From positions 248,001 to 312,000 of the forward strand of contig CAWGAE010000007.1 of NCBI GenBank assembly GCA_963820395.1: a stretch of 64,000 bases of DNA, in the 5' to 3' direction. The position numbers and the translations under genes were made by a program. Every line of letters begins with the position of its first letter. Positions within the stretch are counted from its first letter, which is position 1. The notes under the pieces are model-generated. The model searched no databases. It worked only from the letters and a program-made list of their open reading frames with translations, and was not told the DNA's origin. The stretch comes from DATFVJ01 sp963820395 (GTDB taxonomy: Bacteria; Actinomycetota; Actinomycetes; Streptosporangiales; Streptosporangiaceae). Shown here piece by piece: positions 16,706 to 25,648 of the stretch.

Positions 16706-18145
16706 TCACGGCTGCTGTCGTTCGTCGCTGCTGGCCGGATGCCGGTGCCGGGCGGCTTTCAGGAGCTCGGACAGGCCGTCTTCGATGCCACGGGCCAGGA
16801 CCTCGAGGTCGGGATTTGCCCGGTAGTCAGCGGTGAGCCCGAATGTGACGTTGCCGCAGTAGGTGAAGATCGAAATCCCGGTGCGGACCGTGGTGGCGAT
16901 GGGCACGTAGGGGAAGATCTCCAAGAGCCGGCGGCCCATCCCGTAGAGCTGCTGGCGGGGACCCGGAATATTGGTGGTGACCGTGACGATCTCCCGTTGG
17001 GGCAGCCAGTAGACGAGCCGGGCGCCCCGCGAAAACACCGGGAACGGGGTGTAACGGCCCACGGAAAACAGCGCCTCCGGGGCCATCGCTTCCTTGCTCG
17101 CCTTCAACGCCGACAGCTGGTCATGGACGGCAGCGAGCCGGTCAACCGGGTCGGCAACATGGACAGGCAGATTAGCCACTACCGCCGACACCCGGTTCTC
17201 GTAGATCTTCTCGCCTGGGCCCCGGGCAGATTCCGCTGGGCCCCGGACAGAAACGGGCACCAGCGACGGCACCATATGCGGTTCAGGATGCTCGCCGCGG
17301 GCGAGCAGGAGGGCCCGGAAGCCGCCGCTGATCGCGGCCAGGACGACGTCGTTGACGGTGCCGCCAAGCTCCCGCTTGATCGTCTTGACGTCATCGAGCG
17401 ACGCCCGGGCAAAGGCATACCGCCGTTGCTGGGTGATAGGCCCGCTCAGGGAGGACCCGGTGGCCGGCCACAACGATGGGGCCAGCTTCGCGATGGCCCG
17501 CACCGTGTCGGCCGCCTGCCGGACGGCACGGCCGGGATGGGCCACAGCGCCGCTCAGCGCGGCGGCTTCCCGCTCCGGAAGCAGCACCATGTCCAGCGCC
17601 GCCTGAGCGGCCAGAGTGAGGGGGGAGGGCTCCGCGCCCACGGTCCGGCTATCGACGGCGGGCGGCGAAGGTTCGGGGGACGTGTCGCAGATCACGCGCC
17701 ACAGGTCGCCGGCGGTGACCCCGTCGACCATGCAGTGATGCATCTTTGAGATCAGCGCCCAGCGGCCCTGGGCGAGCCCCTCGACAAGCCAGTACTCCCA
17801 CAGCGGGTAATCGCGCTCGAGCCGCTGGCCCATCACCCGCGCCATTAACTGGCTGAGCTGCTGGTCCCCGCCAGGTGCCGGCAGCGCGGTCCGCCGGAGG
17901 TGGTAGCGGAGGTCGAAGTTCGGGTCCTCAACCCACACCGGCCGGCCGAGCCGAAACGGTACCGTGCGAAGCTTCTGCCGGTAGCGGGGCACCAGCGGCA
18001 GCCGCCCGGCGAGGTATTCGAGGAACTCGTCATGGGACGGTGACGGGCCCTCGAACACCGCAGTCGACGCGATCCCCATCGACGTGTGCCGGTCCTCGTC
18101 CTCCGCATCGACGAACAGAGCGTCCAGTGGGTTCAGGCGGTCCAT
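16706..18145 (-). CDS. WS/DGAT family O-acyltransferase
   Basis: The 479-residue enzyme has the active-site motif HHxxxDG as HHCMVDG (His136, His137, Asp141) and the N-terminal family start MDRLNPLDALFVDAED. The family esterifies acyl-CoA with long-chain alcohols or diacylglycerol to make wax esters and triacylglycerol at the membrane and lipid-body surface. Length and motif order are normal, so it is probably functional. Its 5' end and upstream region are duplicated at 22581-22921. Confidence 0.9.
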   Translation of the reverse strand: MDRLNPLDALFVDAEDEDRHTSMGIASTAVFEGPSPSHDEFLEYLAGRLPLVPRYRQKLRTVPFRLGRPVWVEDPNFDLRYHLRRTALPAPGGDQQLSQLMARVMGQRLERDYPLWEYWLVEGLAQGRWALISKMHHCMVDGVTAGDLWRVICDTSPEPSPPAVDSRTVGAEPSPLTLAAQAALDMVLLPEREAAALSGAVAHPGRAVRQAADTVRAIAKLAPSLWPATGSSLSGPITQQRRYAFARASLDDVKTIKRELGGTVNDVVLAAISGGFRALLLARGEHPEPHMVPSLVPVSVRGPAESARGPGEKIYENRVSAVVANLPVHVADPVDRLAAVHDQLSALKASKEAMAPEALFSVGRYTPFPVFSRGARLVYWLPQREIVTVTTNIPGPRQQLYGMGRRLLEIFPYVPIATTVRTGISIFTYCGNVTFGLTADYRANPDLEVLARGIEDGLSELLKAARHRHPASSDERQQP

Positions 18146-18340
18146 GACGCCCTCCGGGGCTGTCTCGATCTCGGCTCATCCGAACGCCGCCAGGCAACGG
18201 CTGAAGATGACTTCCCTGATGAGGATCGTAAGTAGTGCGGGTTCCGGCGCGAACTCGTCGATGGTCCCGCCCGCGGGGACCTTCGGCTCTTAAAATCGCC
18301 GTGCGTAGGGACGATCCAGATATGCAAAGGGCAGCCAGGC
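18020..18340. repeat. Duplicated WS/DGAT 5' region, copy A
   Basis: About 320 bp covering the first 43 codons and upstream region of the WS/DGAT gene recurs at 22581-22921 with high similarity. This copy is attached to the complete gene. The copies end within the same GCAGCCAGG sequence. Confidence 0.85.
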
Positions 18341-18535
18341 CAGCGCGACCCGCGGGTGCTGGCCAGCCTGGCCCGCACCAGCATGAAGGCCAAGCGCGAC
18401 GACCTGGCCGAGGCGCTGGACGGCATGTTCGATGATCACCACGGCGAGCTCGCCGGGATGCTGCTGGACCAGATCGGCTTCCTGGACGAGCGGATCGCGG
18501 CGCTGTCCGCCCGGGCCGCCTGGCTGACCAGCTCG
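18341..18535 (+). pseudogene. IS110-family transposase fragment
   Basis: The frame reads VLASLARTSMKAKRDDLAEA then FDDHHGELAGMLLDQIGFLD and ERIAALSARA, the coiled region between the DEDD catalytic domain and the C-terminal transposase_20 domain of IS110 proteins. Both flanking domains are missing. It begins exactly where the duplicated region ends. Confidence 0.65.
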
Positions 18536-18727
18536 TCGATCTTGGGCGTCATGGCTCCCACCTGCGCGTAGTTGATTCCCTGGGTGGGCGCCTGGCCATC
18601 CTGGCCAGGGCAGTCACGAGGAAGGCCCCGCCGGTCCCAAATCGCGCTCAGCTCCGCATAGGAGATGCCCCGGCAGTCAGCATGCAGCGCCTGCCCGGGA
18701 TGACCGCGACGACCGCGAGCGGACCCG

Positions 18728-18913
18728 TCACTTAACGCACTTGGCGCAGACGTGCTTACCCGTGGCCGGGATGTGATGCGTCACCAAAGACGTGCGGCAG
18801 GCGTAACAGCGCCGGCCACCGTAACCGATGAGCCGCCACAAGCTGGCAAAAAGGCGGCTCGGGCGGTTAGTCGGCAGCATACCGGTGACGATGTCCGGGG
18901 ATGCGGTACTCAC
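18728..18913 (-). CDS. Small zinc-ribbon protein
   Basis: A GTG start follows a GGAGGG site by about six bases and gives 61 residues. The C-terminal half has paired cysteine knuckles CYACRT and CAKC separated by about 15 residues, which would bind one zinc ion. The N-terminal half includes PTNRPSRLFASLWRLIGYGG. Function unknown; similar small ribbons occur in regulators and phage proteins. Confidence 0.6.
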   Translation of the reverse strand: MSTASPDIVTGMLPTNRPSRLFASLWRLIGYGGRRCYACRTSLVTHHIPATGKHVCAKCVK

Positions 18914-19409
18914 GCGATCCCTCCGAGGCAGTAGTTCTGTTGCTGCCTGGTCCTGCAGGGCCAGGTGGCCCTGGCCGTGGCCAAAGCGCTTGGTCACGGA
19001 GGTGATCTTGTTTCGGCCAAACGCCATCACCACAGGTGGGAGGGGTGTGGTCATCGATGTCCCTGTGGTAATAGGTCTCGAGCAGAGACGTAACCGAGTA
19101 CTTGCAACTATGGCAAAACGTTCACTGCCTGGCAATGCTCACCTGGCTAGGCCTGCAGGATGCGGACCTCACGACCGCGTACACGCGGGAGAGCCTGAGG
19201 GCGGCGCGGGAGTCGAGCGATGAGCCGATCGAGCGCCCTATCACCATGCTGAGCACGGGCAGCTACGCGCTGGTGCGGACATAACCGAACCCCACCGGCA
19301 GGCTGACCGGCGGCAACCACAGGCGACCCGGCCGCCCGCGCCCGTCCGGCGTCTCCTGCGCAAGATCTACGCAACCCAAACCAGGCCCAGTGTGTGCCGG
19401 GCCAAAGGG
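18914..19409. other. Intergenic region with one weak plus-strand frame
   Basis: A 60-residue plus-strand frame at 19102-19284 (MQLWQNVHCLAMLTWLGLQD) has plausible composition but no ribosome site or known relative, so I do not call it a gene. The rest shows nothing I can identify. Confidence 0.3.
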
Positions 19410-20628
19410 TGTGCCGCTCGAATACTCGATTGGGTGGTTGACCTGCGCTGTGGCGAGCATGATGGACGCAGTGATGGTTGGCTTGCCGGGTGCTGCTCAA
19501 GATCGTCTACCTGCTGACGTGCCGGGTACTCGGCCTGGCCGTCCTGATGTTCCGCGGCGACAGGGCGAAGGATGCTGAACTGCTCGTGCTCCGGCACGAG
19601 AACGCAGTGCTACGGCGGCACGCCGGCCGGGTGCGGTACGAGCCGGCCGACCGGGTGTGGTTCGCCGCGCTGGCACGGCTCCTACCGCGCAGGCGCTGGA
19701 CCGAGGTCTTCCCCGTGACGCCCGCGACGCTGCTGGCCTGGCACCGCAAGCTGGCCGGCAAGAGGTACGACACGAGCAGGCGGCGCAAGCCTGGCCGCCC
19801 CGCCGACGGTCCCGGGCATCGCCCGCCTTGTCGTTCGCCTGGCAAAGGAGAATCCGCTGTGGGGACACCGCCGGATCCATGGCGAGCTGACCAAGCTCGG
19901 CGTGGCGGTCGCGCCGTCCACCGTGTGGGAGATCCTGCGTGCTGCGGGCATCGATCCGGCGCCGCGCCGGTCGGGTCCGACGTGGCGGCAGTTTCTTCAT
20001 GCCCAGGCCGCCGGGATCCTCGCGGTCGATTTTTTGCACGTGGACACCGTGCTGCTGAAAAGACTTTACGTGCTGGTGTTCATCAAGCACGGCAGCCGCC
20101 GGATACATCTTGGCGGCGTCACCGCGAACCCCACCGGCGAGTGGACCGTGCAGCAGGCCCGCAACCTCGCCCTCAGCCTCGGCGAGCGGTTCGAGGACAT
20201 GAAGTTCCTGATCCGCGATCGCGGCTCGAACTTCACTGGCTCGTTCGACGCCGTCTTCCAGGCCACCGGCACCAGAATCCTGCGCACCGCCGTCCAGGCT
20301 CCGCGGATGAACGCGATCTGCGAGCGCCTCGTCGGCACGCTGCGCCGTGAGCTCCTCGACCGCCTGCTGATCCTCGGGGAGGGCCATCTGCGCACCGTCC
20401 TGGCCGAATACCAGGTGCACTACAACACGGCCCGGCCGCACCAGGGCATCGCCCAGCGCGTCCCCGATGGCGAACGCGAAGGTAGCCACATCACCGTTGC
20501 CGACCTCGACCGCGAACGGATCCACCGAAAACCCGTCCTGGCCGGCCTGATCAACGAATACGCGCGCGCCGCCTGACACCCCGAAGATCTGCAGGTCACC
20601 AGGCGGATCCCATTTTTCGAGCGGGACA
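19410..20628 (+). mobile_element. Complete rve-type IS element, frameshifted
   Basis: Terminal repeats TGTGCCGCTCGAATACTCG (19410-19428) and, inverted, TGTCCCGCTCGAAAAATGG (ending 20628) enclose one transposase gene. The left end is shared with the truncated element at 9817. Confidence 0.75.
19493..20576 (+). pseudogene. rve-type transposase with one frameshift
   Basis: The first frame runs from LLKIVYLLTCRVLGLAVLMF to RRRKPGRP. After one extra C in the run at 19798-19801 the protein continues TVPGIARLVVRLAKENPLWG and on to the stop, with catalytic blocks AVDFLHVDTVLLKRL, FLIRDRGSNFTGSF and the final Glu block NAICERLVGTLRREL. Apart from this single base it is full length, so the lesion may be recent or an assembly error. 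Confidence 0.8.
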
Positions 20629-20915
20629 GGTTCTCACGCGTTGCCCGGAGGGCCTCCGTCCAGACCTCCGTGCCGAACATGCTGCTCATCCGGTTGGCTA
20701 CCACGGTGACGTGCCCTCACCATGGCTGCGGTCATCAGTCCCGCCTCGCGGAGGTAGGAAAAATGCAGCGAGGCGATCTCGAGACTGGCGTATGGTCCAG
20801 ACCCGATCGGGAACTCGTTCAGGCCGCGTTGCGCACCCATCGGGACCGGGCGATGGTGCTCGCCATGGTCCTGGCCGGCTGCGGCGCTGCGGGGTGCTCG
20901 GATTGTGCGCCCGCT

Positions 20916-21357
20916 CTATTTCGTCCTCTTCTTGGCTGGTTTCGTTTTCTTGGCTGGTTTCGTCGCGGGCGCGGCGACCTTCTTGGTCGCCTTCTTCGCC
21001 GCTTTCTTCTTCGCCGCTTTCTTCTTCGCCGGCGTCTTCTTCGCGGCCGGCGGGATTGCGAGCGCAGTCAGGTCAACGACCGAGTCGTCTCCGCCGAAGC
21101 TGTTGGGGACGTAGGCGTCGGGCGGCCCAGTCGTTGTCCCACCGCGCCCGATCGAGGAGGTACCGGAACCGGTAGGTCCGCCCCGCTTCTAAGCCAACCG
21201 TCAGGCTGAACCCCCCCTCGGCGTCGCGGCGCATAACGCCGACGTCGGCCGACCAGTCGTTCCACTCCCCGCACACCGCCGCGGTCTGGGCGCTCACACG
21301 AGGATCGAGGGTGAATGTGACGCTGGCCTTGCCACTCGCTCCCCTGGACTTGATCAC
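20916..21357 (-). pseudogene. CBM48-like protein with lysine/alanine-rich tail, frameshifted
   Basis: From the GTG at 21357 (GGAGG upstream) the protein reads KASVTFTLDPRVSAQTAAVC, GEWNDWSADVGVM and TYRFRYLLDRARWDNDWAA. This is an isoamylase-N-terminal (CBM48) fold of the kind that binds glycogen-like glucans. Removing one base from the GGG at 21120-21122 continues it as DAYVPNSFGGDDSVVDL and then a tail of about 45 residues built from AAKK and PAKK repeats, ending KRTK. Related short CBM48 proteins are common in actinobacteria; the histone-H1-like tail is unusual. The frameshift may be real or a sequencing error. Confidence 0.65.
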
Positions 21358-21485
21358 CTTTGCCTCCGCTCCGCCTTGACACACCGGGATGCTGTGTTAT
21401 CCACGTACGTCCCGGCCAGGCCACCTAGCGCTCAACAGGTACCCAGGCCGATTCGAACTCCTGAGGGCCCTGCTGCGTTCGCGGC

Positions 21486-21740
21486 CTATCTCTGGCCCTC
21501 CTCGTGCTCGACCTCGACCTCGACCTCCTGCAAGTTCTCAAACGCGATGACACCGTCCTGCTTGCTTGCGGACTTTCCCTCCACGTACCCGGCTGACCAG
21601 CCCGCATCGAATGCCTTGCCAGGGTCGTCTTCGCCGTTCCAGCCTCGCCAGGTGTGCCCGGCGGGAGTCGTTAGGTGCGACTGAGGCCCTGCGCTAGCCA
21701 CTTGATCACGTCCTTCCGTTGGGCGGTGCGGCTTTCCCAC
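21486..21740 (-). CDS. Hypothetical acidic protein, up to 84 aa
   Basis: The C-terminal two thirds look coding: HTWRGWNGEDDPGKAFDAGW then an acidic end ENLQEVEVEVEHEEGQR. Start is uncertain (GTG at 21740 or a later GTG near 21702). No membrane segment or signal peptide. Family not recognised. Confidence 0.4.
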   Translation of the reverse strand: MGKPHRPTEGRDQVASAGPQSHLTTPAGHTWRGWNGEDDPGKAFDAGWSAGYVEGKSASKQDGVIAFENLQEVEVEVEHEEGQR

Positions 21741-22011
21741 TCCAACGGCCGGACCGCCTTGTGCGGGCGATGGCTACCCGGGGGACCCGAGCGTAAACGA
21801 TCCGTTCACGGCAAACCGACGATCGGCCTCCCTGCCCGCCTGGCGGGCCAGGTGCCCGCGGACAGCAACGGGCCGGGACGGCACCGGCTGCCCGCACGCC
21901 TGGCACGCTGGCGCGCGGGTCAGCCAGCGGCAGCCGGGCCTGTCTGAGGCGCCGGCCACCCGGCGAAGCCGGTTTCAGTGTGATCAAGGTGAAATCTCGC
22001 CGCGTTGGCGC

Positions 22012-22706
22012 CTACGTGAGGGGGCGATGCGTCGGAACCTGCAGCCGAATGGTGCAGCCGCCATCAGCAAGGCGTGTTTCGACCTGCTCGCAGACCTGAC
22101 GGGCGAGCCACAGCCCGTCGTCGGGCCGTGGCCGCTCCGGCTCAGGCGGGCGCAACCGGGGCAGCGGGTCGCTGCGGCCGCCTGCAGGCTGGCTGATGTC
22201 GCACACCACCGCGCCCGGTTGGTCCCAAATGGCCACGGCGGCAGGTGCGCGCCGGCGGACATAGGTCGCCGCTTCCGCGGCCGCGGCCACGGTGACAAAG
22301 AGTGCCACGCCGTCACCGGTCAGCCCGTGCGCCGCGGCGGCGTCAGCGGCAAAGTGGCGCAATCCGGCCAGGTCACCGGTGAAGGTAAACCCCCGTGGCG
22401 TCCGCGGGCGGGCGCGGCAACGGGCCACCACCTAGGCTGCTGGCGAAACACGTGCAGGTCCGTGTAGGACGCGCTCGGCAGCATGTCCTCGCCGATGACG
22501 CAGAACGGATGAGTCCGCCGCGCGTCGGCGACGATATCCGGCCGCAGGACGCGGGTGTCATAAGGGCAGATCATCCACATGAGGAACTCGTCATAGGACG
22601 GTGACGGGCCCTCGAACACCGCAATCGACGCGATCGCCATCGACGTGTGCCGGTCCTCGTCCTCCGCATCAACGAACAGAGCATCCAGTGGGTTCAGCCG
22701 GTCCAT
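22012..22706 (-). pseudogene. WS/DGAT N-terminus fused to a MEDS/HATPase regulator remnant
   Basis: The frame starts exactly like the WS/DGAT gene (MDRLNPLDALFVDAED to SPSYDEFL) and changes in frame to WMICPYDTRVLRPDIVADAR and RRTHPFCVIGEDMLPSASYT, a MEDS sensory-domain sequence. After a frameshift near 22420 it continues TFTGDLAGLRHFAADAAAAH and DDGLWLARQVCEQVETRLAD, a GHKL ATPase domain as in anti-sigma kinases of the RsbA type. The regulator's N-terminus has thus been replaced by the duplicated WS/DGAT start with its upstream region. The frameshift makes it a likely pseudogene. Confidence 0.65.
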
Positions 22707-22921
22707 GACGCCCCCTTCCCAGGCTGTCTCGATCCCGGTCATCCGAACGCCGCCAGGCAACGGCTGAAGATGACCTCCCTAATCAGGATCGTAAGTGGCG
22801 CGGGTTCCGGCGCGAACTCGTCGATGGTCCCGCCCGCGGGGACCTTCGTTTGACGCCCCCCAGCGGTGCGTCAAAATGGCCGTGCGTAGCGACGATCGAG
22901 ATATGCAAACGGCAGCCAGGC
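22581..22921. repeat. Duplicated WS/DGAT 5' region, copy B
   Basis: Second copy of the 18020-18340 segment in the same orientation. It includes the start codon at 22706 and the upstream region, with scattered substitutions and a small insertion near 22853-22875. Confidence 0.85.
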
Positions 22922-23114
22922 TCGGCCTGTCCGGTACCGGCTGACGATACGGCCCGCCGGGGACCAGACACCAGACCGCTAGGTGGCGGTACCCGAGCCA
23001 TCCGCACGGCCGGTTCGGTACTGGCGTCGAACGGCGCGAGCCCATTCCACGCCTCGACCCGCAATCGGCTCCCGAAGGCGGCCTCGGGCACGGCCCAATC
23101 GGCGCGCGCCCCGG

Positions 23115-23366
23115 TCAGCGCCGGGCCGGCCCTGGCGCTGGTTCGCCTCCCTCGAACTGCTGGCGACCCTCATCAGGGCCGGCACCGGGCCACCGTGAAG
23201 CGCTCCCCGACGTGACCAACAGCCAGCCCGCGCCGCTGGTGGAACACCACGTACCACCCGCACCGGCACACGCGCCAACCCTCGGGCAGACAGCACGGGC
23301 GTGGTACCGCGCGGGCCGCAGCCAGCGCCCGATAGCCCACGAACTCAAGATCGGCCGTCCACGGTG
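23115..23366 (+). pseudogene. Possible DUF2637 (Spd-like) C-terminal remnant
   Basis: Pieces in different frames read SAGPALALV, then ASLELLATLIRAGTG, then TARAWYRAGRSQRPIAHELK. This resembles the end of the DUF2637 membrane domain and its following helix-turn-helix in actinobacterial plasmid transfer proteins. The match is short and frameshifted, so this is tentative. Confidence 0.3.
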
Positions 23367-23622
23367 AGACGGATCATCGAGCGACCCGCATGAAAATCTC
23401 ACAGTGGCGGCTCGGCCATGTGCCCTGACGGCCTGCCCTTCCCCTCATGCTGCCTGATGAGCGGCCGTTGCCGGCTAACGATTTTGCCGATGCGCGGCCG
23501 CCTGCTGCGCGGCGACTAGGAAGGGCGCCGAGCAGGATCAAGCAGGCGCCGGGCCGTACACCGGCTGGCACCAGGATCTGAAACATCTCTGGCGCCCAGC
23601 TCAGGTCTCTTGCCGTCCGGAG

Positions 23623-24369
23623 CTATGGGCCGGGCTGGGTATGGGCTGCGGGATGAACCACTGCGTCTTGGCGGGGGATCAGTGTGGTTGCCAGTCCGGC
23701 GAGCAGGATGTCGAGGCCGCGTTCGAGTTCGGTGGCGCCGTCGTAGCAGGCCAGGGCGGGGGCGAGGCTGCGGAGCAGGGGGAATTCGCTGATCGGTAGC
23801 CGGTGCAGGCCCAGCCGCAGCAGGTCGTCGGTCTCGTCCGGGTTTTCGACGAGTTCTTGCAGCTCGTTGAGCACGTGGCCGTGCACGAACCCGAACAGGG
23901 CCCGGTAGATATGCAGGGCATCGGGTCCGCTGAAACCGGCGCGGGTGAGCAGGGCGAGGACGTCTTCGAGCGGGCGCAGGGTGCCGCGGGGGCGGAGCGC
24001 GAGCGGGGTGGCCAGCGGCCGGGTGACCAGCAGCGGCACCACATGCGGGTGGGCCAGCGCCAGCGCGCGGTAGCCGCGGGCGACGGTGCGCAGCTGGGCG
24101 GCCCAGTCGGGGTCGGCGGAGTCCACCTTGAGCTGGCCGAGGACCGTCTCGGCGACGCCGTCGAGCAGGGCCGCCTTGTTCGGCGCATGCCGGTACAGGA
24201 TCATCGGGTCGCGGCCGAGCGCGCGGGCCAGGCGGCGCATGGACAACCCGTCCGCCCCGTCCCGGTCGATGATCTCCAGCGCAGCGGCCAGCACCACATC
24301 CCGGGTGATCTTGCCGTCCCGGTTCGCGGCGGCGTCACCGGCGATGCGACCGGCCGCCGGTGGGGCCAT
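23623..24369 (-). CDS. TetR/AcrR family repressor
   Basis: The N-terminal helix-turn-helix covers TRDVVLAAALEIIDRDGADG and LSMRRLARALGRDPMILYRH. The C-terminal ligand domain of about 160 residues is of the TetR_C_1 type. The ATG at 24369 is preceded by GAGGGAAGG. It is divergent from the membrane-protein/CsbD pair; a GTAG-AC-CTAC dyad at about 24436-24445 in the shared region may be its operator. Intact, 248 residues. Its target is probably the neighbouring operon or itself, by position only. Confidence 0.85.
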   Translation of the reverse strand: MAPPAAGRIAGDAAANRDGKITRDVVLAAALEIIDRDGADGLSMRRLARALGRDPMILYRHAPNKAALLDGVAETVLGQLKVDSADPDWAAQLRTVARGYRALALAHPHVVPLLVTRPLATPLALRPRGTLRPLEDVLALLTRAGFSGPDALHIYRALFGFVHGHVLNELQELVENPDETDDLLRLGLHRLPISEFPLLRSLAPALACYDGATELERGLDILLAGLATTLIPRQDAVVHPAAHTQPGP

Positions 24370-24449
24370 CGCGGTAGCACCTTCCCTCACGTGGCCGGGG
24401 CCGGATGGCCAGTTAGCCGAATGGTCGTTGTTAGTGTAGACCTACGGTG

Positions 24450-24478
24450 TTGACATGATTCTAGCGACGGCGTCTACT
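24450..24478 (+). promoter_or_regulatory. Promoter of the membrane-protein/CsbD operon
   Basis: TTGACA at 24450-24455 and TCTACT at 24473-24478 are separated by 17 bases, a near-ideal vegetative sigma factor spacing. The ATG of the downstream gene lies 33 bases later. Confidence 0.6.
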
Positions 24479-24510
24479 GCGGGTAACGACGTAGATTTTC
24501 GGAGCGTGCC

Positions 24511-24984
24511 ATGATCGTCATCCTCGGGCTCGTCATCCTGGTCGCCGCGGTGGTCGTCGGCGTGGCCGGTGTCCTTGGCAACGCTGGCGGCGCGCATGCG
24601 CTCCCCCACGGGTTCGCGGTGTTCGGCTACCACGTGACCGGCTCGACCGGGACGGTGTTCCTCTACGGCATCGTGGTCGGGGCGGCCGGCCTGTTCGGGC
24701 TGACCCTGCTGCTGGCCGGCGCGCGCCGCACCTCCCGCCGCGGCAGCGCGGCGCGGCGCGGGCTCAAGCAGTCCCGCCGCGAGACCGCTGCCGTCAGCAA
24801 GGACCGCGACGACCTCATCGGCCAGCGCGACACCGCCCGCGCCTACACGGCCAGCGACCTGGGGAACGCTCCCCGGCCGGCCACCGCCACGCCCCCATCA
24901 TCGCCGGCCGGCCAGCCCGCCCCCGGCGTCCCTGCCGGTTCGCCTGCTCCCGCGGAACGACCCACGAAAGGTAGCCAGCCATGA
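24511..24984 (+). CDS. Two-helix membrane protein
   Basis: Hydrophobic segments at about residues 2-25 (MIVILGLVILVAAVVVGVAG) and 48-72 (TVFLYGIVVGAAGLFGLTLL) are followed by a basic, then Ala/Pro-rich cytoplasmic tail. The stop overlaps the ATG of the CsbD gene. Similar pairs are associated with stress response in actinobacteria. Exact function unknown. Confidence 0.7.
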   Translation: MIVILGLVILVAAVVVGVAGVLGNAGGAHALPHGFAVFGYHVTGSTGTVFLYGIVVGAAGLFGLTLLLAGARRTSRRGSAARRGLKQSRRETAAVSKDRDDLIGQRDTARAYTASDLGNAPRPATATPPSSPAGQPAPGVPAGSPAPAERPTKGSQP

Positions 24985-25154
24985 GTATCGCCAAGAAGAT
25001 CGCGCACAAGGCCGAAGCGGTCAAAGGCGGCGTCAAGAAGACTGTCGGCCGGGTCACCGGCAACCGGCGCCTGCAGGCCGAGGGCCGCGGTGACCAGGTC
25101 AAGGGCGACGTCAAGCAGGCCGGGGCGAAGGTCAAGGACGCCTTCAAGCACTGA
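24981..25154 (+). CDS. CsbD-family stress protein
   Basis: This 57-residue charged helical protein starts MSIAKKIAHKAEAVKGGVKK and contains AEGRGDQVKGDVKQAG, the CsbD signature. CsbD is a general-stress protein of unknown mechanism under sigma-B-type control. It is too short for many gene callers. The ATGA overlap with the membrane protein gene suggests coupled translation. Confidence 0.85.
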   Translation: MSIAKKIAHKAEAVKGGVKKTVGRVTGNRRLQAEGRGDQVKGDVKQAGAKVKDAFKH

Positions 25155-25648
25155 CCACGCCGCGCCGCCGGCCCCGCGACCGGCGGCGCGAGCCGACCCT
25201 CGGCCTATCGTTCTCCCTCGGAAACTAGGCAGTCATCATGATCGTTCCCGGAGAGCCATCCTGCTGATCGCCGGATTCTTGATCCACACCCCCATCTTCT
25301 TGGCGATGCGCTGGTGGCGCCTGTCCAGACGCCTGGCAACGCCGTGACCATGGCGAACCCGGCGCTCCCACTTGCCCGGCTGCGGCGATGCCTGGTCTGG
25401 GCGTGTTCGTGGTGCTGGCGGGCGGTGAGCTGAAGCTGCTGGCGGACACCGCGGCGCGATTCGGCCGCATGCCCGCGCTGTGACAGGCAGGCCGTGATGT
25501 GATCGGGGAGACCGGGCACGCGGGTCTTTACCACCCGTGGCCTGGTCGATCAGAACAGTCCGGGCAGTTCGCCGGGGGCGTCGGTGAGCCGCAGGTTCTC
25601 CGTGTAATCCCCCGGGCAGGCGATGAGCGGCTCAGCGCCGCGCCGGAG
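25155..25648. other. Intergenic/degraded region
   Basis: A short hydrophobic plus-strand frame around 25258-25347 (AILLIAGFLIHTPIFLAMRW) may be a remnant of a small membrane protein but has no in-frame start with a ribosome site. The rest leads into the DrmA fragment. Nothing else supported. Confidence 0.3.

Noticed and set aside
19798..19801. Programmed frameshift as in IS3 elements
   Set aside because: The site has no A-rich slippery heptamer, and a related copy at 9870-10413 reads through the same region in one frame.
20930..21060. Hydrophobic plus-strand frame (FVLFLAGFVFLAGFVAGAA) resembling a membrane protein
   Set aside because: It is the complement of the lysine/alanine-rich tail of the CBM48 protein: antisense of AAG codons gives Phe/Leu-rich sequence.
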